Origin: Palsa-506 sp963786975
GTDB lineage: Bacteria; Actinomycetota; Actinomycetes; Streptosporangiales; Streptosporangiaceae
Direction of reading: 5' to 3'
Assembly: GCA_963786975.1 (NCBI GenBank)
Contig: CAWBBE010000001.1
Coordinates: forward strand, 310,001-374,000
Length of the DNA stretch: 64,000 nt
In this document: one piece after another, positions 44,394 through 53,612 of the stretch
Position numbering within the stretch: position 1 is the stretch's first letter
Layout: the number at the start of each line of letters is the position of its first letter
Made by a program: the position numbers and the translations under genes
Notes under the pieces: model-generated
Database searches by the model: none
Told to the model about the DNA's origin: nothing
The model's input: the letters and a program-made list of their open reading frames with translations, nothing else

Positions 44394-44786
44394 TTATCCG
44401 GCTCCGAAGGAGCCCGACCCTCTGCGCTCCCACAGCCGCCGCAGGGTATCGGCGCCCAGCTGCTCCTTGTTGAAATAGGCGCTCGCGCCGCTGCCGGCCG
44501 CTGCCGGCGGCAGGTCACCGACGTCGTAGGTGGAGCACAGGATGACGACGACATCCGGATGGGCTGCGACGATCCGGCGGGTGGCCTCGATGCCGCTCAT
44601 CTCCGGCATGTTGATGTCCATCAGGACCAGCTCCGGGCGCAGGTCATCGACAAGGTCGATGGCCTCCTGCCCGCTGGCCGCCTCGCCGGCCAGCTCGAAC
44701 CCTTCCAGCCTGCGCAGGACCGCCCTTGCGGCGATCCGGAATGGGGCCTGGTCGTCCACGACCAGGACGGAGTGCGGGGCCGTCAC
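44394..44786 (-). CDS. Stand-alone response regulator receiver protein
   Basis: A 130-residue CheY-like receiver: VLVVDDQAPFRIAARAVLRR, phospho-Asp in LVLMDINMPEMSGIEATRRI, ILCSTYDVGDLP and the conserved Lys in AYFNKEQLG. There is no output domain. The GTG at 44786 gives a normal receiver start; the frame is open 16 codons further but without homology. No ribosome site is visible, so translation may be leaderless or start at the upstream ATG (44834). It is convergent with the kinase gene and is preceded by an imperfect inverted repeat. Confidence 0.85.
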   Translation of the reverse strand: MTAPHSVLVVDDQAPFRIAARAVLRRLEGFELAGEAASGQEAIDLVDDLRPELVLMDINMPEMSGIEATRRIVAAHPDVVVILCSTYDVGDLPPAAAGSGASAYFNKEQLGADTLRRLWERRGSGSFGAG

Positions 44787-44822
44787 ATAGCAAGCGTCGC
44801 ATGGCGGGGTGGCCGGCGCCGA

Positions 44823-44860
44823 GGGTGCTGCCATCCTCGGCGCGGTGTTGGCAGCATCCC
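44823..44860. promoter_or_regulatory. Imperfect inverted repeat upstream of the receiver gene
   Basis: GGGTGCTGCCA (44823-44833) and TGGCAGCATCCC (44849-44860) are complementary with one bulged base across a 15-nt spacer. The GGGTGCTG half resembles the start of the motif copies at 36259 and 39909. It lies 37-74 bp before the GTG at 44786; if translation began at 44834 it would overlap the start. Confidence 0.45.
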
Positions 44861-44910
44861 CCGGAGACCGGGCTGCGGCCAGCCAGCGGGACCGGGTGCC
44901 GGCCGCGAGG

Positions 44911-45606
44911 TCAGCCGTCGGCTGGCTCGCTCAGGAACAGCAGCACGGCCTTCACCCGGCGGTTGACGTCCCGCTCCTCGGACAGCCCGAGCTTGGCGAA
45001 GATGGAGTTGGTGTGCTTCTCGACCGCGCGCTCGGTGACGGTGAGCGCGGCGGCGATCGCGGCGTTGCTCTTGCCCTGCGCCATCTCGGCCAGGATCTGC
45101 GACTCGCGCGCGGTCAGCGACGACAGCGGCGACATGCGTCGCTGCGAGCGCGCCCGCACCAGCTCGTCGACTACCCGCGGGTCGATTACCGACCCGCCGC
45201 TGGCGACGGTCCGGACGGCGCGGGCCAGCTCGTCGACGCTGGCCACCTGTTCCTTGAGCAGGTAGGCGCGGCCGGCCGAGCCGTCCTCGAGCAGCGCGAC
45301 CGCGTAGCCGGGCGCGGTGTACTGGCTGAGCACCACGACGCCGACCTGCGGCCGGTGCTGGCGGAGCCAGGCGGCGGCCTGGATGCCCTCGCTGGTGCCG
45401 GTCGGCGGCATCCGGATATCGGTGATCACCACGTCCGGATCGTGCTCGGCCACCACTGCCAGCAGTTCCGGCAGGTCAGACGCTACCCCGACCAGCTCGA
45501 AGTCATCGTTGGCGGCGACCAGCCGGGAGATGCCCTCCCGCAGGAGGACGTTGTCCTCGGCCAGCGCCACCCTGATCGTTGTCATCCCGGCGCCATCCTG
45601 CTCCAT
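44911..45606 (-). CDS. NarL/LuxR-family response regulator
   Basis: A 231-residue regulator with a receiver domain (ALAEDNVLLREGISRLV, phospho-Asp in VVITDIRMPPT, VVVLSQYTAPGYAVALL, YLLKEQ) and an intact LuxR helix-turn-helix (LTARESQILAEMAQGKSNAA, VTERAVEKHTNSIFAKLGL). Comparison shows the fusion protein at 40006 derives from the same type of regulator. ATG at 45585 is an alternative start that removes seven residues. It is upstream of the lone receiver on the minus strand and is a probable partner of the kinase at 42223. Confidence 0.9.
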   Translation of the reverse strand: MEQDGAGMTTIRVALAEDNVLLREGISRLVAANDDFELVGVASDLPELLAVVAEHDPDVVITDIRMPPTGTSEGIQAAAWLRQHRPQVGVVVLSQYTAPGYAVALLEDGSAGRAYLLKEQVASVDELARAVRTVASGGSVIDPRVVDELVRARSQRRMSPLSSLTARESQILAEMAQGKSNAAIAAALTVTERAVEKHTNSIFAKLGLSEERDVNRRVKAVLLFLSEPADG

Positions 45607-45826
45607 GTCATCGCGCCGCGATCGTAGCGCGCCGTCCGGCTGCCCGGCAGGCCCGGCCGTGCATCACGGCCGCTCGCAGCCATCCGGGAACCCGTCATGC
45701 CGTTCCTGGTGGTGCTGGCTTCCCGGTTAATGTGGTGGGGCCATTCCTGCGGACCGGCGGCTGGGCCGCGAGGATACCTGATATGGCGATCAGCGCTAGG
45801 CCACGGTGGAACGCCCGGGAGCCGGG

Positions 45827-48341
45827 GTGAGCACGGCCGGCTACTGGTGGCGGCTGTTCGCCGCGCGGTCCTGGCGGGCCGCGCTGGCCACTGCCGTCAT
45901 CGGCGGCCTGCTGGGCGCCGTCGCGCTGGGCGCGGCGGCGGGCGCCCGGCGGACCGCCACGGCCTACGGCCGTTACCTGGCGTCGGTGCACGCGAGCGAC
46001 GCTTTCGTCAACGTGCCCGGCCGGGTGCCGGGGATACCGCTATCGCGGCCGATCACGCTGATCTCGCGGCTGCCCGGGGTGGTGACGAGCGCGGCCTATG
46101 TCGGCATGGACGCCTTTCCCGTCTTCCGCGGCAAGGTCGATGACTCCTTCCAGACCAACGACCTGATCGGCGGCTTTGGCGGCCCGTCCTTCGGCGCCGC
46201 GTACCTCGACCAGGACCGGATGACCGTGCTGGCGGGCAGGCTGCCCCGGCCCGGCGCGACCGGGGAAATCGCGCTCACCCCGGGCATCGCCGGGAAATTG
46301 GGCGTCGGCGTCGGCGGGCGGGTGACCTATCTCTTCGGCACCGCGGGGAACCCGGCGGTCCCGGCAGCTCACCCGGTCCGGCGGACCTTCCTGGTCACTG
46401 CGATCGTGGACGTCCCGCCGGTGCTGGCCGACCAGTCGGATCAGGTCAACGCCGGGGTGCTGCCCCCCGGGGCCACCCGGCAGCTGCTGGCGTCCTACCA
46501 GTACGCCTGGGTGGGCGTGCGGCTGGCGCACGGGGCAGCCGGCATCCCGGCCCTGCAGGACGAGCTCGCCGCGCTGTCCAGCCGGGTGGAACGGCAGGTC
46601 TTCCTGGCCACCCACCGCAAGCTGCCCGGCCTGGTGTTCAACATCAGGAACCTGGCCATCGTCCGCGGCCAGGTACAGCAGGCGATCCGGCCGCAGGCCG
46701 TCGCGCTCGCCATCTTCGGCGCCGTCGCCGCGCTGGCCATGCTGGTGCTCGTCGGCCAGGGCATGGCGCAGCTGCTCAGCAGGTCGGCCGCGGACATCTC
46801 GGCGGTGCGGGCGCTTGGCGCCACCCGCGCGCAGGCAGTGCTCGCCGCCTGCCTGCCGTGCGGTATCGCCATCGGCGCAGCGGCGATCATCGCCGTGGCG
46901 GGCGCGGTCGCGCTGTCCCCGCTGGCCCCGGTCGGCCCGGTGCGGCTGTTCGACCCGGCTCGCGGGGTGCAGGCAGACGGCCTCGTGCTCGGCGCCGGGT
47001 GTGCCGCGCTGACCGCGGCCCTGGCCGGGATGGCGGTCCTGATGGCGGTCCGCGCGATGCGTCCGCCGGCCGACTCCGCCGAGAGCCGGCCGTCGGTGAT
47101 CGCGCGGGCGGCCGGCGCGGCCGGCCTGCCGGCCTCCGCGGTGGTGGGCAGCCGCAGCGCGGTGGAGCCGGGCGCCGGCCTGCGCGCCGTGCCGGTGCGG
47201 GCCATCCTGCTCGGATCCGTCGCGGCGGTGACCGCGGTGACCGCCGCCGTCGTCTTCGGGACGAGCCTGACCGGCCTGATCCGCCACCCGGTGCGGTACG
47301 GCTGGAACTGGAACGTGCTGATCCAGGCCGAGGGCGGCTACGGCAACTGGCGGCCGGGCACGATGCGCAGGCTGATCGACGGCCAGCCCGCGGTCGCCGG
47401 CTGGTCCGACTTCGCGTTCAGCCCGCTTCTCCTCGACGACGCCACGGTGGTCCCGGTGCTCGGCGTGCAGCGGGTCGCCGGCTTCGTCGAGCCGCCCACC
47501 ACCAGCGGCCGCCCGATCTCCGGCAGCAACCAGATCGAGCTTGGCCCGCTGACCCTACGGCAACTCGGCAAGCATGTCGGGGACACCGTGCTGGTCGGCC
47601 GCAAGCGATACCAGCGGCGGTTCACGATCGTCGGTACCGTCACGCTGCCCTCGTTCGGCCTCGCCCTCGCCGACCATGTCTCGCTGGGCACCGGCGCGAT
47701 GATGTCCGAGCGGGCGCTGCTCGCCGCCCAGGGGCTCAGCACCGGCGAGCCGCGGTCAGCTGAGCAGACCTCGCAGGCTGCGCCGTCGGCGGTGGCCATC
47801 GACCTGGTCCCGGGCACCAGCGCGGCCCGGCGGGCGCAGCTGGTCCGTCACATCACCTCAGCCAACCCGGACGGAACCCCCGGCGGGACCTACCAGCTGA
47901 CCCGGTACCGGGCGGCCGCGATCGACAACGCCGCGCAGATGGGCGGGCAGCCGCTGACGCTGGCGCTGAGCCTGGCCGCGGCCGCCGTGCTGTCGCTGGC
48001 GCTCACCGTGCTGACCGCCGTGCGCAGGCGGCGGCGGGAACTCGCGCTGCTGAAGACGATGGGCATGACCCGCCTGGCAGATCCGGGCCATCGTGGCCTG
48101 GCAGGCGAGCACCACCCTGGTTATCGCCGCGGCGGTCGGCGTGCCGCTCGGCATCGCGGCCGGCAGCTGGGCATGGACCAGCTTCGCCAACTCGCTCGGC
48201 GTGGCCCCGGTCACCGTCGTCTCGGCCTCCGGCCTCGTGCTGGGCTTGACCGCGCTGCTGGCCACCGGGAACCTGGCGGCGGCCCTGCCAGCGGCCGTCG
48301 CGGCCGGCACGCCGCCCGCTGACACCCTGCGGGCCGAATGA
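45827..48341 (+). CDS. FtsX/MacB-type ABC transporter permease, frameshifted near the end
   Basis: About 837 residues with the same architecture as the permease at 36321: N-terminal helix (TAVIGGLLGAVALGAAAGAR), extracytoplasmic domain, two FtsX domains and the VRRRRRELALLKTMGMTR coupling segment. The frame breaks near 48078 (GMTRLADPGHRG, resuming IVAWQASTTLVIAAAVGVPL). The last 83 codons continue in another frame, ending PPADTLRAE. Corrected, it is complete. GTG 45827 has GGGAG upstream; GTG 45806 is possible. The MacB-like ATPase at 41397 is the nearest partner. Two deleted relatives follow it in tandem. Confidence 0.85.
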
Positions 48342-48489
48342 GCGAGGCAGCGGCCGCACCGGCCGGCCGTGGTGCTGGCCTCCCCGCCGGCTGTGGTGCG
48401 GGCCCTCCTGCCGCGAGCGGCCAGCGGGCAGACACTAAGGGCATGATGCCGGGCGCAGCGTCGGCCGCGGCGACATCATCCGCCGCCAG

Positions 48490-49179
48490 GTGCAGCAGGC
48501 GATCATGCCGCAGGTAACCGCGCTGACCATCTTCGGCGGCATCGCCGCGCTGGCCCTGCTGGCGCTGGCCGGCCAGGGCCTGACCCAGCTGCTGGCCAGG
48601 TCCGCGGCGGTCATCCCGGCGCTGCGGGCGATCGGCGCCACCCGGGCCCAGGCGGCGCGCGAAGCGCAGCGGGCGGCGCTGATCCGCCGCATCACCTCCG
48701 CCAACCCGGACGGCACCGTCGGCGGGACTTACCAGCTGCGCCGAGTGCTGGCCGCCGCCATGGTCAATGCGTCCGGGATGGGCGGCCAGCCGCTGGCCCT
48801 GGCCATCGGCCTGGCGGCGGCGGCCCTGCTGCCGCTGGCCCTCACCGTGCTGGCCTCGGTGCGCCGTCGGCGCCGGGAGCTGGCGCTGCTCAAGACGCTG
48901 GGGATGACGAGAGGACAGCTCAGGTCGATCGTTGCCTGGCAGACCAGCGTCATCCTGATCACCGCCGTGGTCGTCAGCGTGCCGCTGGGCATCGCCGGCG
49001 GGCGCTGGGCCTGGAGTGCGTTCGCGAACTCGCTGGGCGTGCTGCCCGCTCCGGTGATCCCGGGCCCAGCGCTGCTGATCGGCCTCCTCGGGCTGCTGGC
49101 GGCCGGGAACCTGCTAGCCGCGGCTCCGGCATCGCTGGCCGCCCGGACGCCGACCGCCGCCATCCTCCGGGCCGAGTAG
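48490..49179 (+). pseudogene. FtsX-type permease remnant with a large in-frame internal deletion
   Basis: The 229-residue frame begins inside the first FtsX domain (VQQAIMPQVTALTIFGGIAA, matching VQQAIRPQAVALAIFGAVAA of the permease at 45827). It runs to PALRAIGATRAQAAR, then jumps to EAQRAALIRRITSANPDGTV, which aligns some 350 codons later in the full-length gene. It then continues normally through the second FtsX domain to AAILRAE. The N-terminal helix and most extracytoplasmic sequence are missing. Homology starts about 20 bp before the GTG. A function as a half-size permease cannot be excluded, but the junction looks like a deletion. Confidence 0.8.
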
Positions 49180-49258
49180 CGCCCGTGCCGACCATCGGGA
49201 GCAGGCCCGCGCGAATGCCGTCAGTCCAGGTGAGAGATATCAGCGGAGGGTTGCGGCA

Positions 49259-49629
49259 GTGAGCAAGGCACGGTACTGGTGGCGGGTCACGGCGCGCCGG
49301 TCCTGGCGGCAGGCGCTGCTGCTGGCGGTGCTCAGCGGCCTGCTCGGCGCGGTGGCCCTCGGCGCCGTTGCCGGGGCACGGCGCACCTCGACGGCCTATG
49401 ACCGCTACCTCACGTCGATCAGGGCCAGTGACGCGGCCGTTGACATTCCGGGCAAGCTGCCTGCCGAGCCCGTGCCTACGAGCTGCACACCGCCGTGGCC
49501 TTGGCGGTCAGCAACGCGGCGCAGATGGGTGATCAGCCGCTGGCGCTCGCGGCTGGCCTGGCCGCCGCGGCCGCGCTGGCGCTGGCGCTGACCGTGCTGA
49601 GCTCGGTCCGTCGGCGGCGCGGCGGCTAG
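49259..49629 (+). pseudogene. FtsX-type permease remnant, N-terminus joined to a late fragment
   Basis: This copy keeps an excellent start (GGAGGG, 8 nt before GTG 49259) and about 70 normal N-terminal codons (YWWRVTARRSWRQALLLAVL to DAAVDIPGKLPAEP). It then changes frame and joins sequence homologous to the second FtsX domain (NAAQMGDQPLALAAGLAAAA, LTVLSSVRRRRGG) before stopping at 49629. More than 600 codons are missing compared with the copy at 45827. It overlaps the stop of the convergent hypothetical gene by 4 bp. Confidence 0.82.
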
Positions 49630-49877
49630 GCGGCGCTGGCGGTGGCGGCCGGGCGCGGCTTGGTCCGCGGCGCCGGATGCTCCACCAAGGCCACCACCCG
49701 GCTGTTCATGAACCGGGCGGTCCGCACCACCGTGCCGCCCCTGGTCAGTTCGCTCACCTCGACCAGCCCGCGCCGGACGACCACCTCGACGCGGCGGCCG
49801 GCCCGGGTCGCGGTCACCTCGTAGGTGCGCGTCTCGCCGCCGGTGTCGATGACGATCTCGACACGGTCGCCTCTCAC
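49626..49877 (-). CDS. Conserved actinobacterial hypothetical protein
   Basis: An 83-residue protein: VRGDRVEIVIDTGGETRTYE, VTATRAGRRVEVVVRRGLVE, VSELTRGGTVVRTARFMNSR, then a Lys/Pro/Ala tail. The alternating hydrophobic pattern predicts a small beta-rich fold. Start is GTG at 49877; the frame is open further but Arg-rich and unlike the rest. I do not recognise a function. Its 3' end overlaps the permease remnant on the other strand. Confidence 0.6.
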   Translation of the reverse strand: MRGDRVEIVIDTGGETRTYEVTATRAGRRVEVVVRRGLVEVSELTRGGTVVRTARFMNSRVVALVEHPAPRTKPRPAATASAA

Positions 49878-50007
49878 CGCGGGCCGCCCGGCCGGTATCC
49901 CGCAGGCGGGCGGATGCGTTCCATGCCTCCTAGGTACCCGCCAGGCGCCGCGGCGACGCCGCCTGGCGGCAGGCAGTTCGGCCCGGCGATGAGCCCGCAA
50001 AAGGAGA

Positions 50008-50045
50008 ACTCGTCCTGGCTGGGCTTGCGCCCCGCCAGGACGAGT
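50008..50045. repeat. 12-bp perfect hairpin in the gap before the HD gene
   Basis: ACTCGTCCTGGC pairs with GCCAGGACGAGT across a 14-nt loop that can itself pair (GGGC/GCCC). The 385-bp gap 49878-50262 also holds two GGTCCCCC repeats (about 50058 and 50077) and no coding signal. It may be a bidirectional terminator between the hypothetical gene and the HD gene, or part of a 5' leader. Confidence 0.6.
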
Positions 50046-50262
50046 CTTGATGAGCCGGTCCCCCGTATCATCTTTGGGTCCCCCAGGAGAATGATCGCAG
50101 CCACGCTATCGGGCCTGATCACCGGGGGTGCCTTAGCCGTCCCGGAGAGTATCCGCGGCATCCGCGCAGGGTGGTCATTCCGCAGCCCGGGCCATCGCCG
50201 GGCGGTCCTGGCCGGGCGGCGGCGGACGGCGCCAGATAGCCCGCGCCTGCTCCAATAGGGAC

Positions 50263-50883
50263 ATGGCGCTAGAAGAGCAGATGCGGTTCGTCAGCGAGGC
50301 GGGACGGCTCAAGGGAGTGCTGCGGCAGACCTCACTCACCGAGCCGGCCCGGCGGGAGAACTCCGCGGAGCATTCCTGGCACCTGGCGGTGATGGCACTG
50401 GTGCTGGCCGATCACGCGCCACCGGGCACCGACCTGAGCCGGGTGATCGCCATGGTCCTCGTGCACGACCTGGTGGAGATCGACGCCGGCGACCTTTTCC
50501 TGTACGCGACCACCGCGCAGCATGCCCGGCAGCAGGAAGCCGAGCTGGCGGCCGCCGACCGGATCTTCGCGTTGCTGCCGGACGGCCAGGCGGAGCAGGT
50601 CCGCGCGCTCTGGGATGAGTTCGAAGAGCGCAGCACGCCAGAAGCCAGGTTCGCCCGGGCCCTGGACCGGCTGCAGCCGATGCTGGCCAACGTGCAGGCC
50701 GGCGGCGGGACCTGGGCCGAGCACAGGATCACGGCGGACCAGGTGCTCCCCAACGTGGCGCTGATCGAGGACGGCTCTGCGGCGCTGGGCGGCTACGCCA
50801 GGGAACTCCTGCGCCGCGCGGCCGCCGCCGGGCTGCTCGGCCAGCCGCCCGGGCCTGCGGATCCCGCTGCTCCGCCCGGCTGA
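50263..50883 (+). CDS. HD-domain hydrolase, YfbR/HDDC2-like
   Basis: A 206-residue metal-dependent phosphohydrolase with the HD signature: RRENSAEHSWHLAVMALVLA (first His), MVLVHDLVEIDAGD (His-Asp), and a later Asp in RALDRLQPMLAN. The family includes the 5'-deoxynucleotidase YfbR and eukaryotic HDDC2, so dNMP hydrolysis is the best guess. ATG at 50263. The C-terminus is Pro/Ala-rich. It is followed by the Rieske gene in the same direction. Confidence 0.88.
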   Translation: MALEEQMRFVSEAGRLKGVLRQTSLTEPARRENSAEHSWHLAVMALVLADHAPPGTDLSRVIAMVLVHDLVEIDAGDLFLYATTAQHARQQEAELAAADRIFALLPDGQAEQVRALWDEFEERSTPEARFARALDRLQPMLANVQAGGGTWAEHRITADQVLPNVALIEDGSAALGGYARELLRRAAAAGLLGQPPGPADPAAPPG

Positions 50884-51005
50884 CCGGCAGCTACTCCGCG
50901 CGGCTGACCGGCCCGCGGTATACCTGCGGCGACGAGGGTACGAACATCCGCGTGAGCCGACTCCGGCCGAGGATCTTCGCCCGGCGCGAGAACGCCGATG
51001 GCGAC

Positions 51006-51894
51006 ATGCCCGCATTCCGCCTGCGGGCCGCCGAGCGGCTTGAGCACCTGCGGTCCCTGGATGGCACCGCCGCGGCGCTGACAGATTCTGCTCCGCCGCG
51101 GGCTGGCGGCCAGCGGCCGGGCCGACGCGCTGCACGGAGTGCCGCTGGGCCAGCCGGCGCATCCCGCACTGACCGGGCTGCCGCTCGGCTTCTGGACGTC
51201 CGCGGCGGTACTCGACTTCGTCCCCGGCTCGGACCGCGCCGCCCGTACGCTCATCGCGCTCGGCCTGGCCACCGCGGTGCCGACCGCCGCGACCGGCTGG
51301 GCCGACTGGTCGGCGCTGCACCCCGAACAGCAGCGGGTGGGCCTGGTGCACGCCGCCTCCGGGGCTTGCGCGTCCGCGCTCTTCACCGCGTCCTTGCTGG
51401 CCAGGAACACGGGACGGCCGACGGCGGGGCGCGCCTTCTCGATCGGCGGCCTGGTGGCCGTGACCGCAGGCGGGTACCTGGGCCGGCATCTGGCGTACCC
51501 GCTCGGCGCCGGCACCAGCCACGCCGAGCCCGTTACTCATCTCGCGCCGCTGGGCTGGCACGATCTCTGCCGGGCCGGCGATCTGCCGGACGGCCGAGCG
51601 GTCCGGCGCCGGCTCGGGTACCTGGCACTGGTCGTGATCAGGGAAGGCGCCCGGGTGAGCGTGCTCGCGGATCAGTGCGCGCATCTGGGCGGCCCGCTGC
51701 ATCAGGGCCGGCTGGAATCCGGCCCCGGCGGCTCGTGCATCGTCTGCCCCTGGCACGGCAGCGCGTTCCGGGTTACCGACGGTTCCGTCGTGCACGGTCC
51801 GGCCACCGCACGGCAGCCGGCGTTCGAGGCCAGGGTCAGCGAATCCGGGATGGTCCAGGTGCGGCCGGGCAAGCCGCGGCCCCATCCGGGCTAG
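51006..51894 (+). CDS. DUF2231-Rieske [2Fe-2S] protein, frameshifted
   Basis: The N-terminus (MPAFRLRAAERLEHLRSLDG) is in one frame to about 51080; the rest (LLRRGLAASGRADALHGVPL onward) is in another, so one indel is inferred. Residues about 45-180 form a DUF2231-like membrane domain with four hydrophobic segments (HPALTGLPLGFWTSAAVLDF, ALGLATAVPTAATGWADW). The C-terminal ~110 residues form a Rieske domain with both ligand boxes, DQCAHLGGPL and CIVCPWHGSAF. Such fusions are common in actinobacteria and probably carry electrons at the membrane; partners are unknown. Confidence 0.82.
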
Positions 51895-51914
51895 GGTCGC
51901 CGCGGCCCGGCCGG

Positions 51915-52670
51915 TCAGAAGAAGATCAGCTTCACCGCGGAGATCACGCCGATAATGACGATGAAGATCCGCAGCGCGAGCGGCGGCAGCCGCCGTCCCA
52001 GCCGCGCGCCGAGCAGGCCGCCGCCCGTCGACCCCACCGCGATCAGCAGCACGACAACCCAGTTGACGTGCGCGAACAGGATGAACACCAGCGCGGCCGT
52101 GGCGTTCACGATCGCGACGAGCACGTTCTTGGCGCCGTTGACGCGCTGCAGGTCGTCGTCCAGGAAGCTGCCGAGCAGGCCAATGACCAGCACGCCCTGG
52201 GCAGCACCGAAGTAACCGCCGTAGCTGCCGGAGACGAGCACCCCGGCGGCCAGTACCGGGCTGCGCTCCCCGCTGCTGGCTTCCCGCCGGGCCGCCATCC
52301 ACGCGTTCAGCCGCGGCTGGATGAGCACGAGCACGCAGGCGAACAGGATGAGCACGGGGACGATCAGCGTGAATGCGCTGGCCGGCAGCGACAGCAGCAG
52401 GATCGCGCCGGCCAGCGACCCGGCCGCGGCGAATACGCCGAGCCTGGTCAGCCGGGCGCGCTGGCCCGCCAGCTCGCGCCGGTAGCCGAACGCGGCGCTC
52501 AGGTTGCCGGATACCAGCCCGACGTTGTTGGACACGTTGGCGATGACCGCGGGGAACCCGAACGCGAGCAGCGTCGGGAACGTGATCAGCGATCCGGAGC
52601 CGACGACCGCGTTGATCGCGCCCGCCGCGACCGCCGCCGCGAAGATGGCCAGCGCCTCAGCAACGCCCAA
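51915..52670 (-). CDS. TSUP (TauE/SafE) family membrane transporter
   Basis: A 251-residue protein with about eight hydrophobic helices and the family's two repeat motifs: AINAVVGSGSLITFPTLLAF near the N-terminus and SGSYGGYFGAAQGVLVIGLL plus GSTGGGLLGARLGRRLPP in the second half. The family exports or imports sulfite, sulfoacetate and similar anions; the substrate here is unknown. The start is TTG at 52670, chosen because GAGGAA lies 4-9 nt upstream and the protein starts at the first conserved helix. Confidence 0.88.
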   Translation of the reverse strand: MGVAEALAIFAAAVAAGAINAVVGSGSLITFPTLLAFGFPAVIANVSNNVGLVSGNLSAAFGYRRELAGQRARLTRLGVFAAAGSLAGAILLLSLPASAFTLIVPVLILFACVLVLIQPRLNAWMAARREASSGERSPVLAAGVLVSGSYGGYFGAAQGVLVIGLLGSFLDDDLQRVNGAKNVLVAIVNATAALVFILFAHVNWVVVLLIAVGSTGGGLLGARLGRRLPPLALRIFIVIIGVISAVKLIFF

Positions 52671-52730
52671 GGGTTCCTCGCATGGGCATGATCGTAGGGC
52701 AGCCGCGGGAACCAGCGCGGCGAAGGCGGG

Positions 52731-53525
52731 TCAGGGCAGCGGGGCGGCGCGGGCGGTCCACCGGGCGGCTGCCTGCTCGACCAGCAGCGGCAGGCCGAAG
52801 CACCTGGACAGCTGCCGCGCGGTGAAGACGTCCTGCACCCGGCCCGCGGCGAGCACCGTTCCCCTGCGCAGCAGCAGCGCGTGCGTGAAGCCGGGCGGAA
52901 CCTCTTCCACGTGGTGCGTCACCATTACCATCATCGGCGCCTTGGGATCACGGGCGAGCGCGGCGATCCGCCGCAGCAGGTCCTCGCGGCCGCCGAGGTC
53001 CAGTCCCGCGGCCGGCTCGTCGAGCAGCAGCAGTTCCGGATCGGGCATGAGTGACCTGGCGATCTGCACGCGCTTTCGCTCGCCCTCGGAAAGCGTCGCG
53101 AAGCGCCGCCGGATCAGGTGCGCGCAGCCAAGCGCGTCGAGCAGCTCAACCGCCCGGGTGACGTCGCCGGAATCGTAGTCCTCGGTGTACCGGCCAAGGA
53201 TCCCGTAAGAGGCGGTCAGCACCAGATCGATGACTTTCTCGGCCGGCCGGACCCGGTCGGCCAGCGCCGCGCTGGCCAGCCCGATCCTGGTCCGCAGGTC
53301 AAAGATGTCGGCCTCGGTCACGTTCTCGCCGAGTACCTCCGCCGTGCCCTCGGTGGGGGGCAACTGCGCGGCCGCCACCTGCAGCAGCGTTGTCTTGCCG
53401 GCGCCGTTCGGGCCGATGACGACCCAGCTCTCGTCGCTGTGGACGGTCCAGTCGATATCGCGCAGCAGCATGGACTTCTCGCGCCGGACGCCGACCCCGC
53501 GCAGTCGAAGCACCTGGTCCGACAT
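52731..53525 (-). CDS. ABC transporter ATP-binding protein, YlmA/ModF-like
   Basis: A 264-residue single-domain ATPase: Walker A GPNGAGKTTLL, signature LSEGERKRVQIARSL, Walker B LLLLDEPAAGLDLGG and the H-loop MVMVTHHVEEVPPGF. There is no permease next to it, and the HVEEVPPGFTHALLLRRG region is typical of the stand-alone YlmA-type group. Its role is unknown. It diverges from serB across 87 bp. Confidence 0.9.
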   Translation of the reverse strand: MSDQVLRLRGVGVRREKSMLLRDIDWTVHSDESWVVIGPNGAGKTTLLQVAAAQLPPTEGTAEVLGENVTEADIFDLRTRIGLASAALADRVRPAEKVIDLVLTASYGILGRYTEDYDSGDVTRAVELLDALGCAHLIRRRFATLSEGERKRVQIARSLMPDPELLLLDEPAAGLDLGGREDLLRRIAALARDPKAPMMVMVTHHVEEVPPGFTHALLLRRGTVLAAGRVQDVFTARQLSRCFGLPLLVEQAAARWTARAAPLP

Positions 53526-53612
53526 GCGCCCCCTCTCTCGTCCCTGCAGCCTGTCAGCTCGAACCTACGGCATCCGGCGCGGCGAGGCGGGTGGCTCCAG
53601 GTAGCGTTATCC

